Shown piece after piece: positions 1 to 7,333 of a stretch of DNA of 13,080 bases (its first letter is position 1; every line of letters begins with the position of its first letter). Source of the stretch: Sphingomonadales bacterium UBA6171 (GTDB lineage: Bacteria; Pseudomonadota; Alphaproteobacteria; Sphingomonadales; Sphingomonadaceae). The DNA is taken from positions 1 through 13,080 of the forward strand of contig DITZ01000063.1 of assembly GCA_002422985.1 (NCBI GenBank), in the 5' to 3' direction. The translations under genes and the position numbers were made by a program. The notes under the pieces were generated by a model. That model was not told the origin of the DNA and made no database searches. It saw nothing but the letters and a program-made list of their open reading frames with translations.

Positions 1-82
1 GTTTGACGACGCGCAAAAAATGGGTTGCGGCGAATCAAAAGAAACCGTACGGACTGACTGATTGGGGAGTTAAAGAACGAAA
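1..82 (+). promoter_or_regulatory. Leader upstream of the first VOC gene
   Basis: No gene is recognisable in this short segment. It directly precedes the first gene of the window and would carry its leader and perhaps its promoter, if the operon does not begin further left. A purine-rich stretch GGGGAG (64-69) lies 13 bases before the ATG at 83, somewhat far for a ribosome binding site; AAAGAA (72-77) is closer but weak. I see no convincing -35/-10 pair. The CGTACG at about 46-51 is only a 6-base palindrome. Confidence 0.25.
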
Positions 83-943
83 ATGCTGGAGCAGCTGAGG
101 TTTGTGCGAATCCCGGTTTCGTCGCTTGGCGAAGGCACGAGGAGGGCCGTCGATATCGTCGGTCTGCAGCACTGCGAGCGCCTGCCAGAGGCCGAGCGCT
201 TCCGGTCCGACGCACGCTATTATAGCGTCGAACTCGATGGTTCCGGGAGCACGCCCCGACCCGTGGTGGGATTGTCGGTGCGAACGGTCGAACAGCTCGA
301 CGAAATCTTCCTCAAACTTTCGGAGCGGAATTGGGATGTTGAAGTCATCCCCACAGACCTGTGCCGCAGCCGCCGCTATTATGCAGGCCTTGCGTGTCGC
401 GACCTGAGCGGCAATCTCATCGAGCTGGTCGTTCGGCCCGAGGATCGCGGCGAGCGCTATTTTCCATCGCGCGACGCGGGAATTACCGGCTTTTCACAAG
501 TGATCCTCGGCAGCCGGGACCCGGCGGCTGACGCCGCGGTGTGGGTGGATATCCTGGGCGCGCGGATCACAGATCGTGTGGGCGATGCGGTTTATCTGGG
601 CTGGGACGATCAGCACCACAGGGTCATGCTCGTTCCGAGCAAGCGCGACAGTTTCCTGGTCGTGGGGTTCGAGGTCGAAAGCATCGATGCCGTGATGCAA
701 TCGAAATATTTCCTTTCCGAGCGCCAGATCGCCATCGTCCGCGGCCCGGGCAAGGAACCCGCAAGCGGAGAGGTGTTTCTGACCTTCGCCGGGCCGACAC
801 CCGACAGCTATTTCTCCTATTCGACACGATCGGACCCTGTTCCCGCCGGACGTCGGCCCCGGCAGTTTGCCGATTCTCCTGCCTCGCTATGCAGTTGGGG
901 TTCGGTCTCTGATCTCGAAGAACTGGGGGGGCCGTTGTCGTGA
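83..943 (+). CDS. Degenerate two-domain VOC (extradiol dioxygenase-like) protein, probable pseudoenzyme
   Basis: 286 residues with the length and two-module layout of type I extradiol dioxygenases (BphC-like, VOC superfamily). It is clearly a paralogue of the next gene: both share GITGFS(Q/H)V, SRDP, a D-R-V-G stretch, the HH pair and a C-terminal SLCxWG. Aligned with that neighbour and with the BphC ligand pattern, the first metal ligand His is Gln139, the second is Val193 and the third (Glu) is Ser245. The catalytic His and Tyr positions are Glu225 and Thr234; only the His178-His179 pair remains. It therefore cannot bind iron in the usual way. The reading frame is open throughout with no frameshift, so it appears to be kept rather than decaying. 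Its stop overlaps the next start (GTGA, 940-943), implying coupled translation. A structural or regulatory partner of the active enzyme, or a binding protein, is inferred. Family assignment is sure; role unknown. Confidence 0.85.
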   Translation: MLEQLRFVRIPVSSLGEGTRRAVDIVGLQHCERLPEAERFRSDARYYSVELDGSGSTPRPVVGLSVRTVEQLDEIFLKLSERNWDVEVIPTDLCRSRRYYAGLACRDLSGNLIELVVRPEDRGERYFPSRDAGITGFSQVILGSRDPAADAAVWVDILGARITDRVGDAVYLGWDDQHHRVMLVPSKRDSFLVVGFEVESIDAVMQSKYFLSERQIAIVRGPGKEPASGEVFLTFAGPTPDSYFSYSTRSDPVPAGRRPRQFADSPASLCSWGSVSDLEELGGPLS

Positions 944-1797
944 CGATCAACATCATCGACGTCGCCTACACCCGGCTCAAGACACCGGATTTCGCGGTCG
1001 CTGCTGATTTTGCAACGCGCATTCTCGGTCTCGAGCTGTTTGATCGCGCGAGCGATCGCCTGACCTTTCGCTCTGACTATCGCATGAGCACGCTGAGCTA
1101 TGAGATCGGCGATCCCTTCGAGACCATTGTCGGTTTCGAACTGGAGAATGGCGAGCATCTCCAGAATGCAGCCAATACGCTCCAGGCGTTGGGCTATGAG
1201 GTGCGCAGCGGAACGCATGAGGAACGCGAGCAGCGCCACGTATCGGATTTCATCACGTTTCGCGATCCCAGCGGCGGGCGCGTGGAATTCGCCGTTTCGC
1301 CGCAGATCGGCGGGAAAAGCGCGCAGCTTACTCGCGACGCGGGGATTACGGGTTTCAGCCATGTGGGACTGTTCAGCCGCGATCCCGTCGGCGATGAACA
1401 TTTCTGGACGCAGCTGTGCAATGCCCGCGTGAGTGACCGGGTGGGCGGCCTTCCGCTGATGCGCTTCAGCCAGCTGCATCACAGCATCGCGCTCGTCCCC
1501 GCGAACCGGTGCGGCATCCAGCATATCAACCATCAGGTCCAGTCGATTGACGATGTGCTGCGCAGCTATTCGCTGCTTCGCCAGCACAAAATTCCCATCG
1601 TCTTCGGACCCGGCCGGCATCCGACTTCGGGCGCACGCTTCGTATATTTCGAGGGCCCCGACGGGATGGTTTTTGAATATTCCGTCGGCGTGCAGGAGGT
1701 TGATGAGGAAACCTACAGGGAGCGCCAGTTCGCCTTTGAACCGAAGAGCCTCTGCATGTGGGGCGCGCTCCCGGCCATGAAAGAATTGTCCAGTTAG
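940..1797 (+). CDS. VOC-family type I extradiol (catechol-type) ring-cleavage dioxygenase
   Basis: 285 residues starting at a GTG that overlaps the previous stop. The N-terminal VOC module (about 1-125) is the usual non-catalytic half; the C-terminal module (about 135-265) holds the active site. Visible residues match the BphC pattern: metal ligands His141 (GFSHVGL), His195 (GIQHINHQV) and Glu246 (MVFEYS), with catalytic-type His180/181 (LHHSIAL), His227 (GRHPTSG) and Tyr236 (FVYFEG). Spacings 195-227-236-246 nearly equal those of BphC 210-241-250-260; the interval from His141 to His195 is about ten residues shorter than in BphC. Such enzymes are Fe(II)-dependent and open a catechol ring beside the hydroxyls in the cytoplasm. 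Placement with two ring-hydroxylating oxygenases fits cleavage of the catechol they generate. The precise substrate (monocyclic or biaryl catechol) cannot be told. No strong Shine-Dalgarno is seen, consistent with translational coupling. Confidence 0.88.
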   Translation: MTINIIDVAYTRLKTPDFAVAADFATRILGLELFDRASDRLTFRSDYRMSTLSYEIGDPFETIVGFELENGEHLQNAANTLQALGYEVRSGTHEEREQRHVSDFITFRDPSGGRVEFAVSPQIGGKSAQLTRDAGITGFSHVGLFSRDPVGDEHFWTQLCNARVSDRVGGLPLMRFSQLHHSIALVPANRCGIQHINHQVQSIDDVLRSYSLLRQHKIPIVFGPGRHPTSGARFVYFEGPDGMVFEYSVGVQEVDEETYRERQFAFEPKSLCMWGALPAMKELSS

Positions 1798-1804
1798 GCT
1801 TGCG

Positions 1805-1822
1805 GCCCGGGATGTGCCGGGC
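1805..1822 (+). other. GC-rich hairpin after the VOC pair
   Basis: GCCCGG (1805-1810) and CCGGGC (1817-1822) form a perfect 6-bp stem with a 6-base loop, eight bases after the stop codon at 1795-1797. No T-run follows, so it is not a classic intrinsic terminator. It could be an mRNA 3' stabilising or partial-termination element between the VOC genes and the oxygenase genes, or chance in GC-rich DNA. Confidence 0.3.
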
Positions 1823-1874
1823 GCGACAGGAATGAAACCCGGTCTGGAGTTTGACCGGATGGCGTGTAGCAGAT

Positions 1875-1882
1875 GAGGAGGG
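1875..1882 (+). promoter_or_regulatory. Strong ribosome binding site fixing the oxygenase alpha-1 start
   Basis: GAGGAGGG ends seven bases before the ATG at 1890. This is a near-ideal Shine-Dalgarno and favours 1890 over the in-frame upstream TTG at 1851, which would place this motif inside the coding region. Confidence 0.75.
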
Positions 1883-1889
1883 ATGGAAG

Positions 1890-3080
1890 ATGGACGTTCA
1901 GGAGGCTTATCTTCGGGATATTGTCTGGCCAGCAAATTATAACGAAATCCCGAAGGAAATTTTCAACCGGCAGGACCTCTATCAAGCAGAGATCGCCCGG
2001 ATTTTCCGGGGTCCAGAATGGCATCCGGTTGCACATGAAAGTGAAGTGCCCAACCCGGGCGACTTCAAGACCTGCAACCTTGCGGACGTCCCGCTGCTCG
2101 TCATTCGCGGCGATGATGGAAAAGTCAGGGTATTTTTCAATGCCTGCTCTCACCGGAGCACCCAGATCGAGGTGAAGCCTTCGGGCAATCGAAAAGAATT
2201 TGAATGCCCCTATCATCGCTGGCTGTTCAACAGCGAAGGCGAGCTGGTGGGCTGCCCCAACCAGCGCGAATTCATCCCCGGCTTCGAGAAGAAAGACTAT
2301 CCGCTGGCGCAGCCGCGGCAGGAATCGGTCGGCGGTCTTCTTTTTGTGACCCTGTCGCCGGACACCGAGAGCCTCGACGACTTCCTGCAGGAGGCAAAGG
2401 GATCATTGATGGAGGTCATGGCCGGGGACGGCCGCCTCAAGCTGATCGGCTATCATCGGGTCCGGTATCTGACGAACTGGAAGGCATATAGCGACAACGA
2501 CGGCTATCACCCGCCCCTTCTGCACCAGGCGTTCACCATGCTGAACTGGCAGGGCGGCGAAGGCCGGCAATATGCGACCACCGGGCGCGGCCACTATTGC
2601 ATCGAAACCAAGCTGACTCTTCCGCAGCCGACGAACCTGATCCGCGATACCTCGGTCATCCATTTTCGCGATGAGGGCCGACCGAAAAGTTCCAGCGTGC
2701 TCGCGCTCTTTCCGATGCTGGTCGCTTCGAACTATCTTAACGTCATCAGCATCCGTTTTGCTACGCCGGTCGCGATCGACGAGGTGGAAGTGACCTATGC
2801 CTATTTCGCCCATGAGGACGATGATGAGGATATGGTTCTGCACCGCATACGGCAAAGCTCCAACGCTATCGGCCCGTCCGGCCTGATCAGCATGGAAGAC
2901 GCTTCGGTTTTCCACCGGGTGCAGATCGGCAATCGCGCGCCCGGCAATGCAATCTTTCAAAAGGGCGTCGCCGATCCATCCAGGCTTGGTTTCGAATTCC
3001 GCCAGAATGACGAGAGCGCCAATCTTCCGCATTGGGAATATTATCGTGCCGCTATGGGCTTCCGGAGGACCGCAGCATGA
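1890..3080 (+). CDS. Rieske ring-hydroxylating oxygenase, alpha subunit (system 1)
   Basis: 396 residues from the ATG at 1890. The N-terminal Rieske domain has Cys86-x-His88 and Cys106-x2-His109, binding a [2Fe-2S] cluster; the usual CxHRG reads CSHRST, so the Gly is replaced. The C-terminal catalytic domain has the mononuclear iron site as Asp204-Gly-Tyr-His207-x4-His212, with Asp337 (MEDASVF) as the likely third ligand. It would catalyse O2-dependent hydroxylation or dioxygenation of an aromatic ring in the cytoplasm, with electrons from a ferredoxin/reductase not encoded here. The NWK to DGYH segment is NWKAYSDNDGYH, about two residues shorter than in terephthalate- or salicylate-type subunits. 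The stop overlaps the beta-subunit start (ATGA, 3077-3080), so the two are co-translated. Family is certain; substrate unknown. Confidence 0.94.
   Translation: MDVQEAYLRDIVWPANYNEIPKEIFNRQDLYQAEIARIFRGPEWHPVAHESEVPNPGDFKTCNLADVPLLVIRGDDGKVRVFFNACSHRSTQIEVKPSGNRKEFECPYHRWLFNSEGELVGCPNQREFIPGFEKKDYPLAQPRQESVGGLLFVTLSPDTESLDDFLQEAKGSLMEVMAGDGRLKLIGYHRVRYLTNWKAYSDNDGYHPPLLHQAFTMLNWQGGEGRQYATTGRGHYCIETKLTLPQPTNLIRDTSVIHFRDEGRPKSSSVLALFPMLVASNYLNVISIRFATPVAIDEVEVTYAYFAHEDDDEDMVLHRIRQSSNAIGPSGLISMEDASVFHRVQIGNRAPGNAIFQKGVADPSRLGFEFRQNDESANLPHWEYYRAAMGFRRTAA
3064..3069 (+). promoter_or_regulatory. Ribosome binding site for oxygenase beta-1
   Basis: GGAGGA, inside the end of the alpha gene, ends seven bases before the ATG at 3077. 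It sets the beta start at 3077 instead of the in-frame upstream codon at 3032, which lies well inside the alpha gene. Confidence 0.7.
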
Positions 3081-3571
3081 CACGCCTGACACTTGATGAA
3101 CTCGCGCAGCTCGACGAACTCCAGACCGCTTATATATCGGCGCTGGACGGAAAGAAAATGCGGTCGTGGCTTGACACCTTCGACGAAGATCCTGCCGCGA
3201 GCTATATTTGCATCTCGCGTAACGATGTGGAGAACGGCCTGCGCATCGCGATGATGCTCGACGACTGCCGCGATCGGTTGATCGATCGCTGCACCTTCGT
3301 CGATGATATCTGGGCGGGCACTTTCCAGGATTATCGCACCCGGCATTTCGTCCAGCGTGTGCACGCCAGCCGCCGCGATGACGGTCAAATTGAAATGACT
3401 TCGAACTTTTCGGTGATCTTCACCCCGGACGATACCGGGCTGCCACAGCAGCTTGCGGCCGGAACTTATGAGGATGTCATCCGGATGGAAGATGGCGCGT
3501 GTCGCTTCCTTTCGCGCAAAGCGGTGACCGACAATGCAGTCATGCCGCGTTATCTTGTTTTTCCTTTGTGA
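3077..3571 (+). CDS. Rieske oxygenase small (beta) subunit (system 1)
   Basis: 164 residues, the normal length for the non-catalytic beta subunit (SnoaL/NTF2-like cone fold) of aromatic ring-hydroxylating oxygenases. Family features are the N-terminal helix with LQTAYISALDGKKMRSWLDTF, resembling the usual beta-subunit opening in which an acidic residue and a W-x-x-x-F follow, the central strand TSNFSVIF, and the C-terminal strand-rich RFLSRKAVTDNAV. It would form an alpha-3/beta-3 complex with the upstream alpha subunit and mainly play a structural role. The start at 3077 overlaps the alpha stop by four bases. It is diverged from the second beta subunit in this window (10169-10726), so the two oxygenases are not a recent duplication. 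Confidence 0.88.
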   Translation: MTRLTLDELAQLDELQTAYISALDGKKMRSWLDTFDEDPAASYICISRNDVENGLRIAMMLDDCRDRLIDRCTFVDDIWAGTFQDYRTRHFVQRVHASRRDDGQIEMTSNFSVIFTPDDTGLPQQLAAGTYEDVIRMEDGACRFLSRKAVTDNAVMPRYLVFPL

Positions 3572-3629
3572 ACGACGACAGGCATTTAATCACTTATTCC
3601 AATTAAAAAAATAGGCAGGGAGACGAATA
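3572..3629 (+). promoter_or_regulatory. AT-rich spacer ahead of the TonB receptor gene
   Basis: This 58-base gap is markedly AT-richer than the flanking genes and is the first place after the VOC/oxygenase block where a new promoter would fit. It has a weak 5-bp inverted repeat TTAAT (3586-3590) / ATTAA (3602-3606) and a run of seven A. AGGGAGA (3617-3623) is a good ribosome binding site six bases before the ATG at 3630. No clear -35/-10 pair can be assigned, so the promoter role is inferred. Confidence 0.35.
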
Positions 3630-5822
3630 ATGAACAGCTCTAATGCAACAAAAACGCTGCTGTTGGTGACGGCAGCCGCCATCGCCGTGCCATCCATGGC
3701 GCAAACGGCACCGATCGGCGAGCCACCGGCAGCAGCCGACGAGGGCCAGGATCCGTCCTCCGCCCACACCGGCCTTGGCGATATCGTCGTGACCGCGACC
3801 CGCCGGGAACAGAAGCTGCAGGACGTCCCGGTCGCGGTGACCGCGGTGACCGCGGAATCGCTTGGCCGGTCGGGTGCTTCCGACATCAGGAATCTCACCC
3901 AGGTCGTTCCCGGCTTCTTCGGCGGCCGGGCTGCCGGCGTGTTCCTGCCCGTCATTCGCGGGGTAGGGTCGAACAGTGTTTCGGTCGGGGACGAGTCCAA
4001 CGTCGCAACCTATGTGGACGGCATTTATCAGGGCGATCCCTTTTCGACCTGGACCGACCTGGTCAAGGTCGACCGCGTCGAGGTTCTGCGTGGACCGCAA
4101 GGGACGATATTCGGCCGGAACGCAACGGGCGGGCTGATCAATGTGATCACGCCTGACCCCAGATTCGACTTCAGCGGCCTCGTTTCGATGCGCGCGGCAA
4201 GCATCGAGACCGGCGGCGGGGATTATAATGCCCGCGGCTATGTAACCGGCGGCCTGTCCGACACCATTGCGGCCGACTTCGCCGGAATCTACCGCAAATC
4301 CGACAATTTCGTCGACGACCTTGTTCGCGGCGGGAAAGCGGGCGGTTATCGGGTGGTGAATTTGCGCAGCAAGCTCATGTATGAATCCGAAGGCGGCGAC
4401 CGGATCGTTCTCACCGGAGAATTTTTCGATCGCCGGGGATCGGAGAATGTCTACCAGCCCTATGAGAATAACACGGCGGGGCGCGCATTTCCCGGCGCGA
4501 TCCTTGCGTCGGAGCCCTGGCAGTTGTCCGCCGATCTGCGGCCACGGCTCATCACCCAGCGATACAGTGTCGCGTTGCAGACGCGCTTTGATCTCGGCGA
4601 TGTCAATCTGGAGACGGCGGGTGCATATGCCTCCAACCGGACGGATCAGGCGACAGACTCGGACTCGTCCAACATCTTGCTGGCGACCTTTGTGGCCCCC
4701 AGAATCGCCGCTGATTATTACAGTCAGGAAGTGCGCTTACTCTCGAACAGCACCGGACCGCTGCAATGGATCGCCGGTGTTTATGCCTTCCACCTTTCCG
4801 GCGACTCTCACTTCATCCTGAGCAGCCGCACCAGTCCGGCGCAGGCGCTGCTCGTGCGCACCTTCGATCCGGTCCTTGAAACGACCTCCTATGCCGGATT
4901 CGCCGAGGCTACCTACGAAATCTTCTCCGGCCTGTTCGTCACGGGTGGCATTCGCTACACCCATGAGAAGCGGACCTTCGATCAGGTGCTCAACGGCGTC
5001 ACGCTGTTTCCGGAGACTGCGGAGAAATCCTTCAACAAGGTGACATACAGGGGCACGCTGCGCTACGAAGTCGGGCAGGATACCAATGTCTATGTGACCT
5101 ACAGCACCGGCTTCAAAAGCGGTGTGTTCAACATGACCGGCGCCTCCCCGCTCGCGACCGAACCGGAATCGCTGAAGGCGCTCGAAGGCGGGGTCAAGTC
5201 AGACATCACGCCTTGGCTGCGCGCCAATCTCGCTCTCTACTATTATGATTACAAGGATTTGCAGGTCACCGCCCGCGATCCGCTCGGGCCCGGCTATATC
5301 CTCCAGAATGCCGCGAACGCCACCCTTTACGGCGGCGAGCTTGAAACCACATTGGTGCCGACCGATTATTTCCGGGTCAACACGGCGATCGCTTACTCGA
5401 ACGCGGAATATGACGACTTTCCGCTCGCCCAGATCTTCATCCCCCGGCCTGAGGGTGGAAATATCGTGACGACGGCGGATGTGTCGGGCAACCGACTCCC
5501 GCGCGCCCCGCGTTGGACGTTCAACGTCTCCCCCAGCCTCGACCTGCCGGTCGGATCGGGAACCTTGAACATCAACGGCACCCTGTTTCACAGTTCGACC
5601 GTTTATTTCGACTTCCTGAACTATGTGAAACAGGATCCCTATACGTCGATCAACAGCGAAATTTCGTGGCGGACGGCTGACGAGAAACTCCGCTTCTCAC
5701 TCTGGGTGACCAACCTCTCCAACGAGAAGATCATGCAGGAGGCTCGCCCCGGCGCGCTTGGGACCGACGTCCGATATGAGCTGCCCCGGCGTATCGGCGC
5801 TGGCTTGGAAGTGAATTTCTGA
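3630..5822 (+). CDS. TonB-dependent outer-membrane receptor
   Basis: 730 residues, usual size for the family. Residues 1 to about 24 form a Sec signal peptide (hydrophobic LLLVTAAAIAVPSMA, cut likely after SMA). A TonB-box-like DIVVTATRRE follows at 51-60, then the plug domain (about 65-175, with DVPVAVTAV and the RGPQGTIFGRNATGG signature), then a 22-strand-type barrel rich in alternating aromatic residues. The protein ends in Phe (LEVNF), the usual outer-membrane C-terminal signal. It would import a ligand across the outer membrane using TonB energy. In sphingomonads such receptors in degradation clusters can carry aromatic substrates (DdvT of Sphingobium sp. SYK-6 is a known case); its position among oxygenase genes suggests the same here, but a siderophore ligand is not excluded. 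A short 9-bp tandem repeat at 3834-3851 encodes AVTAVT next to the TonB box. Confidence 0.95.
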   Translation: MNSSNATKTLLLVTAAAIAVPSMAQTAPIGEPPAAADEGQDPSSAHTGLGDIVVTATRREQKLQDVPVAVTAVTAESLGRSGASDIRNLTQVVPGFFGGRAAGVFLPVIRGVGSNSVSVGDESNVATYVDGIYQGDPFSTWTDLVKVDRVEVLRGPQGTIFGRNATGGLINVITPDPRFDFSGLVSMRAASIETGGGDYNARGYVTGGLSDTIAADFAGIYRKSDNFVDDLVRGGKAGGYRVVNLRSKLMYESEGGDRIVLTGEFFDRRGSENVYQPYENNTAGRAFPGAILASEPWQLSADLRPRLITQRYSVALQTRFDLGDVNLETAGAYASNRTDQATDSDSSNILLATFVAPRIAADYYSQEVRLLSNSTGPLQWIAGVYAFHLSGDSHFILSSRTSPAQALLVRTFDPVLETTSYAGFAEATYEIFSGLFVTGGIRYTHEKRTFDQVLNGVTLFPETAEKSFNKVTYRGTLRYEVGQDTNVYVTYSTGFKSGVFNMTGASPLATEPESLKALEGGVKSDITPWLRANLALYYYDYKDLQVTARDPLGPGYILQNAANATLYGGELETTLVPTDYFRVNTAIAYSNAEYDDFPLAQIFIPRPEGGNIVTTADVSGNRLPRAPRWTFNVSPSLDLPVGSGTLNINGTLFHSSTVYFDFLNYVKQDPYTSINSEISWRTADEKLRFSLWVTNLSNEKIMQEARPGALGTDVRYELPRRIGAGLEVNF

Positions 5823-5842
5823 AGCCTGCCCGGTCGCAGGCT
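5823..5842 (+). terminator. Perfect 7-bp stem-loop after the TonB receptor gene
   Basis: AGCCTGC (5823-5829) and GCAGGCT (5836-5842) form a perfect stem with a 6-base loop, starting right after the stop codon at 5820-5822. The bases after it contain no T-run, so it may be a weak or factor-assisted terminator or an mRNA 3'-end stabiliser that separates receptor and aldehyde dehydrogenase expression. The hairpin is seen directly; the function is inferred. Confidence 0.45.
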
Positions 5843-5875
5843 GACGCAAATGTTCCTCTGGTGTTGAGAGTATAG

Positions 5876-7333
5876 ATGCTAATTCCCAATCAATACGACC
5901 TTTACTATGGCGGCGGGTGGCATATGCCGGAGGCGGGCGTTTATGGGCCGTCGCATAATCCGGCGGACGGTTCGCTCATCGCACAGGTCGCGCAGGCAGA
6001 GAGCGAGGATGTTGACCGGGCAGTCCTCGCCGCTGCCGCCGGGTCCAGGATCTGGCGCGACGTGCCACCCCTCGAACGCGCCCGGCTGCTGCGTGAAATC
6101 GCGGCCGTCATCCGCCGCAACGGCAAGGAACTGGCGCAACTTGACGCGCTCGATTGCGGCAACCCCGTCCGCGAACTCGCAGCCGACTCCCATGTGGCTG
6201 CCGCCCTCATCGACTATTTCGCCGGTCTGGTGACGGAGATGAAGGGCGCTTCGGTGCCTGTTGGGCCCAATGCCGTCAATTTCTCCGTCAGGCAGCCTTA
6301 CGGAGTCGTCGCGCGCATCCTGGCCTTCAATCACCCGTTTCTGTTCTGCGCCGGCAAGGTTGCGGCGCCGCTTGCCGCGGGCAATGCCGTTATCGTGAAA
6401 CCATCCGAGCAGGCCCCCTTGTCAGCGCTGCGCTTCGCCGAGCTGATCGACGGCCTGCTGCCGCCGGGAACGTTCAGCGTCCTGACGGGCGGTGCCAAAA
6501 CCGGGGCGGCGCTGGCGGCGCATCCCAAGGTGGCGATGATATGCCTGGTCGGCAGCGCCGTTGCCGGGCGCGCGCTGATGCGCGAGGCCAGCGCTACACT
6601 AAAGCCGGTCCTGCTCGAACTCGGTGGCAAGAATGCCCTCATAGCCTATGGCGATGCCGATCCCGCAGAAGTCGCAAAAGCCTTGATTCAGGGCATGAAT
6701 TTTGCCTGGTGCGGCCAGTCGTGCGGATCGACAAGCCGGGCCTTTATCCATGAGGATATCCACGACGCCGTTCTGGCGCTTGTCGAGGCCGAAGCCAGGC
6801 GGTTTCAGCCGGGCGACCCGTCGGACGAGGCGACTTCGATGGGCGCGATCATCAGTGCGAAGCAGCATGAGCGCATTGTCGGGTTCATCGACGGCGCCAA
6901 AGCAGAGGGTGCCCGCCTGATATGCGGGGGCGGCCCGCCGGCCAACGAAGCGCTTGCGCAAGGCCTGTACATCGAGCCGACGGTGTTTGCCGACGTTACC
7001 CCCGATATGCGCCTGGCGCGCGAAGAGGTTTTCGGGCCCGTGCTGGGCGTGCTGCGATGGTCCGATGAGGCTTCGATGATCGCGACGGTCAACGAGCTGG
7101 AATATGGATTGACCTGCTCCATCTGGACGCGCGACCTCCAGCGCGCGCACCGCGCGGCCATGGCCGTCGAAGTGGGCTATGTCTGGATCAACGAAACCTC
7201 CCGTCACATTCTCGGCGCTCCCTTCGGCGGAATGAAACAGTCGGGCATCGGCCGCGAGGAATGTCTCGGCGAGCTGCTGGCGTTCACCCAGGAGAAGAAT
7301 ATCTACATTTCATTGGGATCGGGCGTAGTTTGA
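5876..7333 (+). CDS. NAD(P)-dependent aldehyde dehydrogenase
   Basis: 485 residues, full length for the ALDH superfamily. Key residues: Asn152 in AFNHPF (oxyanion hole), Lys175 in VKPSE (cofactor ribose binding), Glu248 in LLELGGK (general base), Cys283 in GQSCGSTSR (catalytic nucleophile) and Glu384 in EEVFGPV (cofactor). It would oxidise an aldehyde to a carboxylate in the cytoplasm, probably an aromatic aldehyde or an aldehyde released after ring cleavage (for example a semialdehyde); which one cannot be told. The cofactor-loop motif usually written FTGS reads CLVGS here. The start at 5876 has only a weak GAGAG five bases upstream, but the N-terminus LYYGGGWHMPEAG matches the family's usual opening strand. 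Its stop overlaps the TTG start of the transporter gene. Confidence 0.94.
   Translation: MLIPNQYDLYYGGGWHMPEAGVYGPSHNPADGSLIAQVAQAESEDVDRAVLAAAAGSRIWRDVPPLERARLLREIAAVIRRNGKELAQLDALDCGNPVRELAADSHVAAALIDYFAGLVTEMKGASVPVGPNAVNFSVRQPYGVVARILAFNHPFLFCAGKVAAPLAAGNAVIVKPSEQAPLSALRFAELIDGLLPPGTFSVLTGGAKTGAALAAHPKVAMICLVGSAVAGRALMREASATLKPVLLELGGKNALIAYGDADPAEVAKALIQGMNFAWCGQSCGSTSRAFIHEDIHDAVLALVEAEARRFQPGDPSDEATSMGAIISAKQHERIVGFIDGAKAEGARLICGGGPPANEALAQGLYIEPTVFADVTPDMRLAREEVFGPVLGVLRWSDEASMIATVNELEYGLTCSIWTRDLQRAHRAAMAVEVGYVWINETSRHILGAPFGGMKQSGIGREECLGELLAFTQEKNIYISLGSGVV

Noticed and set aside
1851..1889. Upstream TTG start for oxygenase alpha-1
   Set aside because: The strong GAGGAGGG site at 1875-1882 is correctly placed for the ATG at 1890 and would be internal if TTG were used.
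817..1935. A 372-codon open frame on the minus strand opposite the VOC genes
   Set aside because: It lies antisense to two genes with clear family motifs, has no recognisable domain, and is a typical by-product of GC-rich codon usage.
2403..3092. A 229-codon open frame on the minus strand opposite oxygenase alpha-1
   Set aside because: It is fully antisense to a gene with intact Rieske and iron-site motifs, and it has no domain signature of its own.
3834..3855. GCGGTGACC tandem repeat near the TonB box
   Set aside because: It is a 9-bp in-frame coding repeat (AVTAVT) common in receptor N-termini, with no sign of an independent element.
6154..6753. A 199-codon alternate-frame ORF inside the aldehyde dehydrogenase gene
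   Set aside because: The Arg-rich composition is that of a shifted frame, and the ALDH frame carries all catalytic residues.
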